The notes under the pieces are model-generated. The model did not search any database and was not told where the DNA came from. It saw only the letters and a list, made by a program, of their open reading frames with translations. From NCBI GenBank assembly GCA_036645575.1, contig JAVXNW010000050.1, positions 1 through 19,825 of the forward strand: a stretch of 19,825 nt of DNA, in the 5' to 3' direction. Both the position numbers and the translations under genes were made by a program. The stretch's first letter is position 1; each line of letters starts with the position of its first letter. This document shows positions 1 through 7,843 of this stretch, piece after piece. The stretch is from JAVXNW01 sp036645575 (GTDB lineage Bacteria > Bacillota > Clostridia > Christensenellales > Aristaeellaceae).

Positions 1-25
1 AAAAAGCCCCCCGCTCACGCGGGTC
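1..25 (-). terminator. terminator-like hairpin downstream of uvrB
   Basis: Read on the minus strand, CCCGC-GTGA-GCGGG (10-23) forms a 5-bp stem with a GNRA-type GTGA tetraloop, followed by GGGGGC and five T residues (5-1). It lies about 170 bases past the uvrB stop, so it could end the uvrB transcript. The G run between stem and T tract makes it less than textbook, and the window edge hides what follows. Confidence 0.5.
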
Positions 26-90
26 CCCCCTAAATGCGCTTTTAAGGCTAAGGAACGGGGAGGCGGGGGTACCGGGGTGACCGGGGATTT

Positions 91-171
91 CGCTTGTTGC
101 GACAAGCGACCGGCGTGCGCCGCCGGACTGCGCAAGGCTTGAAGCCTTGACGACAGTCTTGCTCACGCAAG
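91..171 (-). repeat. cluster of four short hairpins in the uvrB 3' region
   Basis: Four perfect inverted repeats lie head to tail. They are 91-97/102-108 (CGCTTGT/ACAAGCG), 110-115/121-126 (CCGGCG/CGCCGG), 133-139/143-149 (CAAGGCT/AGCCTTG) and 158-162/167-171 (CTTGC/GCAAG). An additional GACTG/CAGTC pairing (126-130 with 154-158) could close the third. On the minus strand the last hairpin has a GTGA tetraloop like the terminator-like stem at 10-23. No ORF is evident in 1-196. It may be a structured 3' UTR, a REP-like repeat, or a small RNA. Confidence 0.5.
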
Positions 172-196
172 GGCTGGAGGCGATTTCCTTTTCCCA

Positions 197-2203
197 CTAC
201 CGCTTCTTCCGGCCGCGGCGCGCGAAGCGCGACTTCTCTTGCGTCGCCATGACCTTTTCCCCGCGCAATGACAGCATTTGATCGCGAATCTTCGCCGCAC
301 GCTCAAAGTCTAGTTCACCCGCCGCTAGCAGCATTTGCTCCTCTAACCGCTCAATCGCCATCTGCCGCTCCTCATCCCCTAGCCCGTCGCCGCCGCCTTC
401 GCCCGGCGCGCGCGTGACCTCCATCAGCGAGCGCACCGCCGAACGGATGCTCGTTGGCGTGATCCCGTTTCGCTCATTGTACGCCATCTGAATCGCCCGC
501 CTGCGGTTGGTCTCCGAGATCGCGCGGCTCATCGAGTCCGTCACCCGATCCGCATACATGATCACGCGCCCCTCTACGTTGCGCGCCGCACGCCCGATCG
601 TCTGGATCAGGCTGGTCTCGCTGCGCAAAAAACCCTCCTTGTCCGCGTCTAGTATCGCAACCAACGTGACCTCCGGCAGGTCTAGCCCCTCCCGCAACAG
701 GTTGATCCCTACCAGCACGTCAAACTCGCCCAGCCTGAGCGACCTGAGCAGCTGAATGCGGTCGAGCGTCTCGATGTCTGAATGCAAATACTCCACCCGC
801 ACGTCCATCTCGCGCAGGTACTCCGTCAGGCTCTCCGCCATCCGCTTCGTCAGCGTCGTCACAAGCACCCGCTTTTGCCCGCTCTGCGTCACTTGCCGGA
901 TCTCCCCCAACAGGTCGTCTACCTGGCCTTGCGCTGGGCGCACCACGATCTCTGGATCAATCAGCCCCGTCGGCCGGATGATCTGCTCAACCGTCTGCTG
1001 GCTCCGCTCCGTCTCATACGGGCCCGGCGTCGCCGACACGTAGATCGCCTGCCCGATCCGCTTCTCAAACTCGTAGAACTTGAGCGGGCGGTTGTCGTAC
1101 GCGCTGGGCAGTCGGAACCCGTAGTCCACCAGCGTCTTCTTGCGCGCAAAGTCGCCGTTGAACATCGCTCGGATCTGCGGAATCGTCACGTGCGCTTCAT
1201 CGATAAAAACGATAAAGTCGTCCGGGAAATAGTCGAGCAGCGTAAACGGCGGGTCGCCCGCCGTGCGCCCGTCAAAGTACCGCGAATAGTTCTCGATCCC
1301 GCTACAATAGCCGATCTCCCGCATCATCTCAATGTCGTAGCGCGTGCGCTGCTCCAATCGCTGCGCCTCGAGCAGCCGCCCCTCATCCCGGAAAAGCGCA
1401 AGGCGCGTCGCCAAGTCCTGCTCGATCGTCTCCAAACACTTTTCTAGCTTGTCCCGCGCCGTCACGTAGTGCGACGCCGGAAAGATCATTACGTGGTTCA
1501 TGTACCGCAGCGCCGCGCCCGTCAACGTGTCAATCTCGCTGATCCGCTCAATCTCGTCGCCAAAGAACTCTACCCGGATCGCCTTCTCGTTGTACGCAGC
1601 CGGGATGATCTCCACCACGTCGCCGCGCACCCGGAACGTGCCCCGCGCAAACTCAAAGTCGTTGCGGCTATACTGGATGTCCACCAGCTGCTCAATCAGC
1701 CGGTCGCGCTCAAGCCCCGCGCCCTCGCGCAGCGAGATCGACAGCCCGGAATACTCCTCCGGGTCGCCCATGCCGTAGATGCAGCTCACCGACGCCACGA
1801 TGATCACGTCGCGCCGCTCCGCCAGCCATGCCGTCGCCGAGTGCCGCATTCGGTCGATCTCGTCGTTGATTGACGCGTCCTTTTCAATAAACGTATCCGA
1901 TGAGGGGATGTACGCCTCCGGCTGGTAATAGTCGTAGTAGCTGACAAAATACCCCACCGCGCTATCGGGGAAGAACTCGCGAAACTCGCCCGCCAGCTGC
2001 GCCGCCAGCGTCTTGTTGTGCGCGATGATCAGCGCAGGCTTTTGCGCCGCGCGGATCACGTTTGCCATCGTGAAGGTTTTGCCGGAACCGGTCACGCCCA
2101 GCAGCACTTGATGGCGCAGCCCCTTGTTCAGCCCCTCCGCCAGCGCCGCGATCGCCTGCGGCTGGTCGCCCTGCGGTTGGTAATCCGAATGCAACTCAAA
2201 CAT
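197..2203 (-). CDS. uvrB: UvrABC excinuclease subunit B
   Basis: UvrB is the damage-verifying helicase-like subunit of cytoplasmic nucleotide excision repair. It receives the lesion from UvrA and recruits UvrC for incision. The 668-residue product has the normal family length. Visible motifs are Walker A GVTGSGKT (36-43), the beta-hairpin signature YYDYYQPEAY (89-98) that clamps the non-damaged strand, the DEAH box (335-338), the helicase motif QTIGRAARN near residue 540, and a C-terminal UVR/UvrC-interaction helix pair (ERLEEQMLLAAGELDFERAA) before a basic tail. The ATG at 2203 has an SD-like GAGGGG about 12 bases upstream, which is rather far. No promoter or LexA-like box is visible between it and the hairpin at 2229-2248, so it may depend on readthrough from the dehydrogenase gene. 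No uvrA or uvrC lies in the window. Confidence 0.97.
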   Translation of the reverse strand: MFELHSDYQPQGDQPQAIAALAEGLNKGLRHQVLLGVTGSGKTFTMANVIRAAQKPALIIAHNKTLAAQLAGEFREFFPDSAVGYFVSYYDYYQPEAYIPSSDTFIEKDASINDEIDRMRHSATAWLAERRDVIIVASVSCIYGMGDPEEYSGLSISLREGAGLERDRLIEQLVDIQYSRNDFEFARGTFRVRGDVVEIIPAAYNEKAIRVEFFGDEIERISEIDTLTGAALRYMNHVMIFPASHYVTARDKLEKCLETIEQDLATRLALFRDEGRLLEAQRLEQRTRYDIEMMREIGYCSGIENYSRYFDGRTAGDPPFTLLDYFPDDFIVFIDEAHVTIPQIRAMFNGDFARKKTLVDYGFRLPSAYDNRPLKFYEFEKRIGQAIYVSATPGPYETERSQQTVEQIIRPTGLIDPEIVVRPAQGQVDDLLGEIRQVTQSGQKRVLVTTLTKRMAESLTEYLREMDVRVEYLHSDIETLDRIQLLRSLRLGEFDVLVGINLLREGLDLPEVTLVAILDADKEGFLRSETSLIQTIGRAARNVEGRVIMYADRVTDSMSRAISETNRRRAIQMAYNERNGITPTSIRSAVRSLMEVTRAPGEGGGDGLGDEERQMAIERLEEQMLLAAGELDFERAAKIRDQMLSLRGEKVMATQEKSRFARRGRKKR

Positions 2204-2228
2204 CCGCGCCCGTCACCCCTCTCGTCAG

Positions 2229-2248
2229 AAAAAAAGGGCGATTCGCCC
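2229..2248 (-). terminator. small intrinsic terminator between alcohol dehydrogenase and uvrB
   Basis: On the minus strand GGGCG-AAT-CGCCC (2248-2236) is followed directly by seven T residues (2235-2229). It would end the dehydrogenase transcript, but it also lies only 26 bases before the uvrB start, so it could act as a leaky attenuator for uvrB. The stem is only 5 bp. Confidence 0.6.
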
Positions 2249-2273
2249 ACGCCGCGCCGCCCTTGCGCCCGCG

Positions 2274-2321
2274 CCGCCCTGCGCCTTTTCGCCCCCCATT
2301 GGGCTTAAAGGCGCAGGGCGG
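2274..2321. repeat. 15-bp perfect inverted repeat downstream of the dehydrogenase
   Basis: The arms CCGCCCTGCGCCTTT (2274-2288) and its exact complement (2307-2321) flank an 18-base loop that itself holds GCCC/GGGC pairing. There is no T tract directly after it on either strand, so it may be a transcript-end stabiliser working with the hairpin at 2229-2248. Confidence 0.6.
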
Positions 2322-2348
2322 AGGCTTATTCTGCCCGCTTTGCCGCCT

Positions 2349-3509
2349 TTACTTCGCCGCGCGGTAGATGTCCACCACGTCCTCGACCGACAGGTTCACA
2401 AGCGCGCCCTTGAGCGCGGGCTGGCAGTTCTCCGCCATCGTTCGGAAGTTCGTCTCGTCCGCAATCCCGACCTCGCCAAGCGTCGTCGGAAGTCCCATCT
2501 CCTTAAAGAACGCCGCCGTCCGATCGATCGCCTGCGCCGCAATCGCTTCCTTCGAAAGCGTCGCGTCGATCCCCCACACGTTGATGCCGTACTGAACGAA
2601 CTGCTCGATCGTCCGCTCGTTTAGCACCTTGCGCATCCAGTGCGGCGTCAATATCGCCAGCCCCTCGCCGTGCGTGATGTCGTAAAACGCGCTCAACTCG
2701 TGCTCCATCGGGTGAACCGTCCAGTCGACCTCCGCGCCGTATTTGATCAGCCCATTGATCGCAAGGCTGCTCGCCCACATCAGGTTCGCGCGCGCCTCAT
2801 AGTCGTCCGGCTTCTCAAGGGCAATGGGTCCATAGTGAAAGCAGGTCTTGAGCAGCGCTTCCGCCAGCCGCGCCTGCACATACGCGCCTGTGACGTTGGT
2901 AAAGTAGTTCTCAAACGTGTGGCTGATGATGTCCGCCGTGCCCGCCGCCGTCTGGTTTTTCGGCACCGTGAAGGTGTACGTCGGGTCCAGAATCGACATC
3001 TTCGGCGTCACGTGCGCGCTCGCTACCGCCAACTTCTGCTTCTTGCCAAGGTCCGAAATGACCGCAAACGGGTCCATTTCCGAGCCGGTCGCCGACAGCG
3101 TCAGCACCGAAAACACCGGAAGCGAGCCCTTGATCAGCCCCGAATCGAGCACCAGATCCCACGCGTCGCCCGCGTATTTCGTGCCCGCCGCAATCACCTT
3201 CGCGCAGTCGATCGCGCTGCCGCCGCCAACCGCCAGCACCGCGTCCACGCCCTCTTTTTGGCAGATTTGAACGCCCTTGCGCACCGACTCGATGCGCGGG
3301 TTCGGCTCCACCCCGCCAAGCTCGCACACCGCAACCCCCGCGCCCTTAAGCAGCGCCATCGCCGTGTCATAAAGCCCGCTGCGCTTGATGCTGCCGCCGC
3401 CGTACACCAGCAACACCTTTTTCCCATAGGCCGCAATCTCCGTTAGGTGCGAAATGGCGCCCTTGCCAAAGTGAATCAGCGTCGGAATTGTATAATCAAA
3501 GTTGTTCAT
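2349..3509 (-). CDS. iron-containing alcohol dehydrogenase (butanol dehydrogenase / YqhD-like)
   Basis: This is a group III iron-dependent alcohol dehydrogenase, cytosolic, expected to interconvert aldehydes and alcohols with NAD(P)H. The 386 residues match the BDH/YqhD subgroup. The dinucleotide-binding segment GGGSAIDCAK is at 95-104. The likely metal ligands are D193 and H197 (in ADIISHTFE), H266 (VHPMEHE) and H280 (ITHGEG), in the spacing seen in E. coli YqhD (one residue lower). The start ATG at 3509 has a clear upstream GGAGGAGG. A strong promoter lies directly upstream and terminator structures follow, so it is probably a single-gene unit. Substrate cannot be read from sequence. Fermentative aldehyde reduction or detoxification is the usual role. 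Confidence 0.93.
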   Translation of the reverse strand: MNNFDYTIPTLIHFGKGAISHLTEIAAYGKKVLLVYGGGSIKRSGLYDTAMALLKGAGVAVCELGGVEPNPRIESVRKGVQICQKEGVDAVLAVGGGSAIDCAKVIAAGTKYAGDAWDLVLDSGLIKGSLPVFSVLTLSATGSEMDPFAVISDLGKKQKLAVASAHVTPKMSILDPTYTFTVPKNQTAAGTADIISHTFENYFTNVTGAYVQARLAEALLKTCFHYGPIALEKPDDYEARANLMWASSLAINGLIKYGAEVDWTVHPMEHELSAFYDITHGEGLAILTPHWMRKVLNERTIEQFVQYGINVWGIDATLSKEAIAAQAIDRTAAFFKEMGLPTTLGEVGIADETNFRTMAENCQPALKGALVNLSVEDVVDIYRAAK

Positions 3510-3536
3510 AATCTACCTCCTCCATAATATACGTCC

Positions 3537-3565
3537 ATTATACCAGTTTTACGAAACCCTGTAAA
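3537..3565 (-). promoter_or_regulatory. sigma-A promoter of the alcohol dehydrogenase gene
   Basis: On the minus strand: -35 TTTACA (3565-3560), 17-base spacer ending in TGG, and -10 TATAAT (3542-3537), giving an extended -10 as well. Transcription would start near 3530, with GGAGGAGG and the ATG at 3509 close behind. A 13-bp palindrome AAACTcacAGTTT (3571-3583) just upstream of the -35 could be a regulator site. Confidence 0.8.
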
Positions 3566-3618
3566 CGCCAAAACTCACAGTTTACCGTATGTTCTACCGC
3601 GCGCCCCAATGGCCACCC

Positions 3619-3659
3619 AATAAACGCGGGGCGCCCGATGCGGGCGCCTCGCGTTTATT
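3619..3659 (-). terminator. long hairpin after the gamma-glutamyltransferase gene
   Basis: There are 18-bp arms at 3619-3636 and 3642-3659 (outer part AATAAACGCG / CGCGTTTATT) with a single mismatch and a 5-base loop. It lies 35 bases past the ggt stop and before the divergent-side promoter of the next gene downstream. The T content is within the stem (TTTATT), so it may be a terminator or an mRNA-stabilising stem. It could work on either strand. Confidence 0.6.
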
Positions 3660-3693
3660 AGGATGATCCCTAGGTTGCTTTATTTAGGTAAGC

Positions 3694-5442
3694 TCAGTAT
3701 CCGATCGCCTTGCCGTCCGCGTAGGGGTCCGCGCCGCCGTGAATGCCGTCCTGCGCGTACAGCGCGCCCTGCACATATCCGGTCGTGTCGTCCTTCATGT
3801 AATACAGCGTGTGCCCCATTTTGGTCAGCGCTTCCACCACATCCGGCGCGACCACGTCCGAGTCGCCGTCGTTGTAGTACAGCACCCCGTCCAAATCGTC
3901 ATGGATGCGCACCGCGTTGATCGCCTGCTGCATGTCCATCTTGTAGTCGATGACGTTGCTGATGACCTGCGCAATCGTCGGGAAGATCCACGGGCCGCCC
4001 GGCATGCCCAGCACCATGAACGGATCGCCGTTTTCCTTGAGCACGATCGTCGGGGACATCGAGCTGAGCGGCTTTTTGCCCGCCGCGACCGAGTTCGGAT
4101 GGCCCGGCTGCGGGTTAAAGTCGTCCAACTGGTCGTTTAAAATAAAGCCATAGCCGTCCGGCACCACGCCGCTGCCAAAGTAGTAGTTGAGCGACTTGGT
4201 GATCGCCACCATGTTGCCGTGCTTGTCCGCCACCGACAGGTGCGTCGTGTGGTCGCCCTCAAAGGCCCACGGGTCGTCCGCCTCATAGCTTTGCGCCTTG
4301 TCAAGGTCGATCTTTGCCGCCAGCTTTTTGGCGTAGTCCTTGTCGGTCAGCCCCTTGATCGGCACGTCCACATAATGCGGGTCGCCCATGTAGGTCGCGC
4401 GATCCGCGTAGGACATCTTCATGATCTCAGAAAGCAGGTGAATGTAGGGAACCGTATTGGGCTGAATCGCGCCGCCAAAGTCGAATGTCTCCATCATGTT
4501 GAGAATCTGGATCAGGTGGGTGCCGCCGCTGCTCGGGGGCGGCGAAGAGATGATCTGGTAGCCGCGGTAGCTGCCCTTGACCGGGTGCAGCGTCTGCGGA
4601 TGGTAGTTCGCCAGGTCCTCAAGCGTCAACATGCCGCCGTATTTGGCCGTGGCGTCCACAATCGCCTGCGCAACCTCGCCCTTGTAAAAGCCGTCCGCGC
4701 CCTTTTCAATGATGAGCTCGAGCGTCTTGGCCAGATCGGGGTTCTTGATCGTGTCGCCCAGCGAGTAGGGAAGCCCCTCGTTTAGGTAGATCTTGCCCAT
4801 CTCCGGATAGGCCTCAAACAGCGGAAACGCCTCCACCAGCGCGTAACTGGTCAGCGGCTGCACCGGGTAGCCGTTTTTCGCAAGCTCTACCGAAGGGCGA
4901 ATCACCTGCTCGCGCGTCATCGTGCCGTAGGTGTCCAGAATGTAGAGCAGCCCCGCCACTTCGCCCGGCACGCCGATCGACAACCCGCCATGCACCGACA
5001 GGTCGGGGATCACGTTGCCCGCCTCATCCAGATACATCTTCTCGCTCGCGCCCATCGGCGCAACCTCGCGGAAGTCGATGAAGGTGTCCTCCTCCGTCTC
5101 GGCTAGGTGCAGCGTCATAAAGCCGCCGCCGCCCAGCCCGCTGGCAAACGGCTCGCACACGCCGATCGCAAACGCCGTCGCAACCGCCGCGTCCACCGCA
5201 TTGCCGCCCGCGGCAAATATCTGCGCCCCGATCTGCGAAGCCTCGTACCGGCTCGAGGAGACGATGCCGTTCTGCCCGATCGCCGAACGATCGGGGTTCA
5301 GCTTCTTGCCGTTTTCGTCAAACAGCTTAAATTCCGCCTCCGCTTGCGCCATCGCGCAGACCGGGAGCAGGGTGGTTGCCAACAAAGCCAACGCCAGAAC
5401 CAACGCCAGAACCCCGCGACGCCCCAGAATCCCCTTTTTCAT
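3694..5442 (-). CDS. ggt: gamma-glutamyltransferase, exported
   Basis: This is an N-terminal nucleophile hydrolase that cleaves or transfers the gamma-glutamyl group of glutathione and related peptides outside the membrane. The start at 5442 is chosen because GGGAGG lies 8 bases upstream and it begins a signal peptide (basic MKKGILGRR, then a hydrophobic stretch to about residue 30, cleavage probably near AMA/AQA). A Cys occurs in LLPVCA but the box is not a good lipobox. The 582-residue precursor has the autoprocessing and catalytic Thr at 399 in GDHTTHLSV, giving a large subunit (to 398) and a small subunit (399-582). KPLSSMSPT (457-465) and the GMPGGPWIFP segment are typical substrate-site motifs. 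It sits alone between its own promoter and a hairpin. An upstream in-frame ATG at 5568 falls inside the palindromic repeat and is rejected as the start. Confidence 0.95.
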   Translation of the reverse strand: MKKGILGRRGVLALVLALALLATTLLPVCAMAQAEAEFKLFDENGKKLNPDRSAIGQNGIVSSSRYEASQIGAQIFAAGGNAVDAAVATAFAIGVCEPFASGLGGGGFMTLHLAETEEDTFIDFREVAPMGASEKMYLDEAGNVIPDLSVHGGLSIGVPGEVAGLLYILDTYGTMTREQVIRPSVELAKNGYPVQPLTSYALVEAFPLFEAYPEMGKIYLNEGLPYSLGDTIKNPDLAKTLELIIEKGADGFYKGEVAQAIVDATAKYGGMLTLEDLANYHPQTLHPVKGSYRGYQIISSPPPSSGGTHLIQILNMMETFDFGGAIQPNTVPYIHLLSEIMKMSYADRATYMGDPHYVDVPIKGLTDKDYAKKLAAKIDLDKAQSYEADDPWAFEGDHTTHLSVADKHGNMVAITKSLNYYFGSGVVPDGYGFILNDQLDDFNPQPGHPNSVAAGKKPLSSMSPTIVLKENGDPFMVLGMPGGPWIFPTIAQVISNVIDYKMDMQQAINAVRIHDDLDGVLYYNDGDSDVVAPDVVEALTKMGHTLYYMKDDTTGYVQGALYAQDGIHGGADPYADGKAIGY

Positions 5443-5501
5443 GCTGTCCGCCTCCCAATAGTAATTATCCTGCGCCAATCGTACCCGACCAGCGCTGTGA
5501 A

Positions 5502-5670
5502 CCATGGGAACCGCTGAATAAATCCCGCACGCGCTGGCGGCTGAATTTCCGCCATCTCCGCCCCGCAAATTCCTTGACGTAGCGCTGCTACGCCTTCGGC
5601 TTTTGCATGACGAATCTGGCAGAAATTCAGCTCGCCATCACGCACGTTCTTTAATCAGCGCTTCCCATGG
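5502..5670. repeat. 169-bp palindromic MITE-like element in the ggt leader
   Basis: The two ends are 21-bp inverted repeats (5502-5522 and 5650-5670) matching at 19 positions, beginning CCATGGGAA and continuing with CTGAATAAA or CTGATTAAA. The similarity continues inward (GCTGAATTTC.GCCA on both arms) to a central CGTAGC-GCT-GCTACG hairpin (5578-5592), so the whole element can fold back on itself. It has no coding capacity. A related left end is present at 15197-15230. It is probably a non-autonomous mobile or dispersed repeat. No target duplication is certain. Confidence 0.75.
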
Positions 5671-5703
5671 GAACCAACCGATTGACCGGGTAGAGACACC
5701 CCA

Positions 5704-5732
5704 ATTATAGAGCCGCCCCCGCCCGCTGTCAA
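5704..5732 (-). promoter_or_regulatory. perfect consensus sigma-A promoter reading toward ggt
   Basis: On the minus strand: -35 TTGACA (5732-5727), a 17-base G-rich spacer, and -10 TATAAT (5709-5704), with both hexamers exact. The start would be near 5697, leaving a leader of about 255 bases that contains the palindromic element. Within the 395-base gap between ggt and punA, the rest (5733-5793) shows nothing recognisable. A weaker GATAAT-like box is present closer to ggt but has no good -35. Confidence 0.85.
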
Positions 5733-5793
5733 GCACTCAATTCCCCCTCGTCCCTTCACGCGCCAAGACCCGACAGACGAGGGCAGGGGGCAT

Positions 5794-5836
5794 AAAAACG
5801 GCGCTGTTCCGCTTCGAAACAGCGCCGTCCGTTTTT
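5794..5836 (-). terminator. strong terminator of the spo0A-deoB-punA operon
   Basis: The arms ACGGCGCTGTT (5798-5808) and AACAGCGCCGT (5818-5828) are perfect complements around a 9-base loop. On the minus strand the stem runs straight into five T residues (5798-5794). It starts two bases after the punA stop codon. The plus strand also has a five-T run, so it could act in both directions. Confidence 0.9.
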
Positions 5837-5837
5837 G

Positions 5838-6662
5838 TCACTCGATTGCGGCGATCAGGGCGCGCAGGTATTTGGCGTAGCTTTCTTTGACGCGCTCTGC
5901 GGTCTCCAGCACCTCTTTGTGCGTGAGCGGCTGATCCAGAACCCCTGCCGCCATATTGGTCATGCACGACGCGCCGAGCGTGCGCATGCCCGCGTGCGAC
6001 GCGACGATCGCCTCGGGCACAGTCGACATGCCCACCGCGTCCGCGCCAAGCGCGCGCAGCATCCGAATCTCCGCCGGGGTCTCATACGACGGGCCGGTCA
6101 TCCACGCGTACACGCCTTCCTTGACCGGAAAACCCAGCGCCTTTGACACCTTGCGCGCAATGCACAGAAGCCCCTTGTCGTACGCCGAGCCCATGTCCGG
6201 GAACCTGGGCCCCAGCAACTCGTCGTTTGACCCGATCAGCGGGTTGGCGCCGGTCATGTTCAGGTGGTCGGTCATCAACATCAGGTCGCCCGGCGCAAAA
6301 TCCGTGTTGACCGCGCCCGCCGCATTGGTCAGAATCAGCAGCCGCACGCCCATCGCCCGGATCACCCGCGTCGGAAACGTGACCGTCTTGAGGTCGTACC
6401 CCTCATAGTAGTGAAGCCGCCCCGACATCACCGCGACCTGCCTGCCCGCCACGCGGCCAAACACCCATTCGCCCGTGTGCCCCGGAACCGTCGAGGCCTT
6501 CATGCCCGGCACCTCGGCGTAGGGGATGCGCACCGCGCCTTCCACTTCGCCGATCAGCCCGCCCCAACCGCTGCCCAGCACCACCGCGATCTCCGGCCTG
6601 ATGCCGCTTTTGTCTAGCAGATACTTCGCCGCCTGTGCGATCTTTTCCGCGTATTCCTGCAT
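5838..6662 (-). CDS. punA: purine nucleoside phosphorylase
   Basis: This cytosolic enzyme splits purine (deoxy)nucleosides with phosphate to free base and (deoxy)ribose-1-phosphate. The 274 residues fit the trimeric (PNP/MTAP, type I) family. Motifs in order are VLGSGWGGL (28-36, phosphate-binding Ser), VPGHTGEW (59-66), GRLHYYEGY (81-89), NAAGA (113-117), GPSYETPAE (190-198, with Glu near the base), GMSTVPE (211-217) and TNMAAG (235-240, base-contacting Asn). The Asn suggests guanosine/inosine preference by family rule. GGAGGG precedes the ATG, and only 11 bases separate it from the deoB stop, so the two are co-transcribed. The deoB-punA pair is a standard nucleoside salvage arrangement, as in Bacillus drm-pupG. 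Confidence 0.95.
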   Translation of the reverse strand: MQEYAEKIAQAAKYLLDKSGIRPEIAVVLGSGWGGLIGEVEGAVRIPYAEVPGMKASTVPGHTGEWVFGRVAGRQVAVMSGRLHYYEGYDLKTVTFPTRVIRAMGVRLLILTNAAGAVNTDFAPGDLMLMTDHLNMTGANPLIGSNDELLGPRFPDMGSAYDKGLLCIARKVSKALGFPVKEGVYAWMTGPSYETPAEIRMLRALGADAVGMSTVPEAIVASHAGMRTLGASCMTNMAAGVLDQPLTHKEVLETAERVKESYAKYLRALIAAIE

Positions 6663-6673
6663 GGTATTCCCTC

Positions 6674-7843
6674 CTACAGCTTGACCTCCGGCCAGAACGA
6701 GGCGCCATCCAATGTATTTTTAAGGCCCAGCGCGTCAAGAATGGTCGCGGATACGTCCGCAAAGGTCTTGCGCGTGCCCAAGTTGACGTTTTCGTTCGCG
6801 GCAAGGCTCCACACCAGCGCCGGCACGTACTCGCGCGTGTGATCGGTGCCCGGGAACGTCGGGTCGCATCCGTGGTCGCCGGTCACGATCAGCAGCCCCT
6901 CGCCGCCCAGCGTCCGCATGATCTCCGGAAGCCGCTTGTCAAACGCCTCAAGCGCCGCCGCATAGCCCTCGGGGTCGTTCCGGTGGCCGTACAGCATGTC
7001 GGTGTCCACGAGATTGGCAAAGATCAGCCCGCTAAATTTGGGCTTTTTGAGCGCCTCGAGCAGCGCGTCCACGCACGCCGCGTTGCCCACCGCGTGGTTG
7101 GAACCGGTCAGGCCGTGGTGGTTAAAGATGTCCTCGATCTTGCCGATCCCCACGACATCCAGCCCCGCGTCCTTCACCACGTCCAATAGCGTCTTGCCCG
7201 TGGGGTCCAGCGAAAAGTCCTTGCGGTTGCCCGTGCGCTCAAAGGCGCCGGGGTTTCCGACAAACGGCCGCGCAATCACGCGCCCGACCGCGTTTTCCCC
7301 CATCAGCACGCGCCGCGCGAGCCGACAGATGTGCCACAATTCGGTCGCCGGGATGATCGCCTCGTGCGCCGCGATTTGGAATACGCTGTCCGCTGAGGTG
7401 TACGCAATGGGCTTGCCCGTGCGCAGATGCTCCTCGCCCAGCCGCTCGATGATCTCGGTGCCGCTCGCCGCGACGTTGCCGATCAGCCCCATGCCGATCT
7501 CCGCCTCGATGGCCTCGATGACTGCCTTGGGGAAGCCGTTGGGGTAGGTCGGGAAGGGCTTTTTGAGCGTCAGTCCCGCCAACTCCCAGTGCCCCGTCGT
7601 CGTGTCCTTGCCCGCCGCCGCCTCGCGCAATCTGCCGTAGCAGCCAAGCGGCTCATCCTCGGTCTCTATGCCCGCCGCCGCCAGCAGCCCAAGATCGGTC
7701 AGGTTGGGAAGGTCGGGCTGGCACTTTTCGTACACATGCACAAATGTGTTCGCCCCCACGTCTCCGTATTTATTCGCGTCGGGCAGCGCACCGATCCCCA
7801 GCGCGTCCACGACGATCAGCACAACCTTTTTTATCTTCATCAT
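6674..7843 (-). CDS. deoB: phosphopentomutase
   Basis: DeoB converts (deoxy)ribose-1-phosphate, the product of PunA, to the 5-phosphate that feeds central metabolism. The 389 residues have normal family length. The alkaline phosphatase-superfamily metal site is visible: Asp13 in VVDALGIG, the phospho-threonine segment GKDTTTGHWE (78-87), NLVDTDMLYGHRND, and GDHGCDP plus DHTREYVP near the C-terminus. The start ATG at 7843 overlaps the spo0A stop as ATGA, and a second ATG follows directly (7840), so either could be used. The overlap implies translational coupling to spo0A. Pairing with punA is expected, but coupling to spo0A is unusual to my knowledge. Confidence 0.96.
   Translation of the reverse strand: MMKIKKVVLIVVDALGIGALPDANKYGDVGANTFVHVYEKCQPDLPNLTDLGLLAAAGIETEDEPLGCYGRLREAAAGKDTTTGHWELAGLTLKKPFPTYPNGFPKAVIEAIEAEIGMGLIGNVAASGTEIIERLGEEHLRTGKPIAYTSADSVFQIAAHEAIIPATELWHICRLARRVLMGENAVGRVIARPFVGNPGAFERTGNRKDFSLDPTGKTLLDVVKDAGLDVVGIGKIEDIFNHHGLTGSNHAVGNAACVDALLEALKKPKFSGLIFANLVDTDMLYGHRNDPEGYAAALEAFDKRLPEIMRTLGGEGLLIVTGDHGCDPTFPGTDHTREYVPALVWSLAANENVNLGTRKTFADVSATILDALGLKNTLDGASFWPEVKL

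Noticed and set aside
2204..2348. LexA/DinR box upstream of uvrB
   Set aside because: No GAAC-N4-GTTC type site is visible in this stretch.
2640..3446. Long plus-strand open frame of 268 codons opposite the dehydrogenase gene
   Set aside because: It is antisense to a clear gene, is very rich in Arg/His/Leu as expected for a GC-rich shadow frame, and has no ribosome site or family motif.
5388..5442. Twin-arginine export signal in the Ggt leader
   Set aside because: The RR in LGRRGVLA lacks the usual residues after the pair (such as F-L-K), and the leader reads as an ordinary Sec signal.
5491..5680. Clear target-site duplication flanking the palindromic element
   Set aside because: Only a GAA triplet is shared on both sides, and the CCATGG ends are themselves palindromic, so the boundary is ambiguous.
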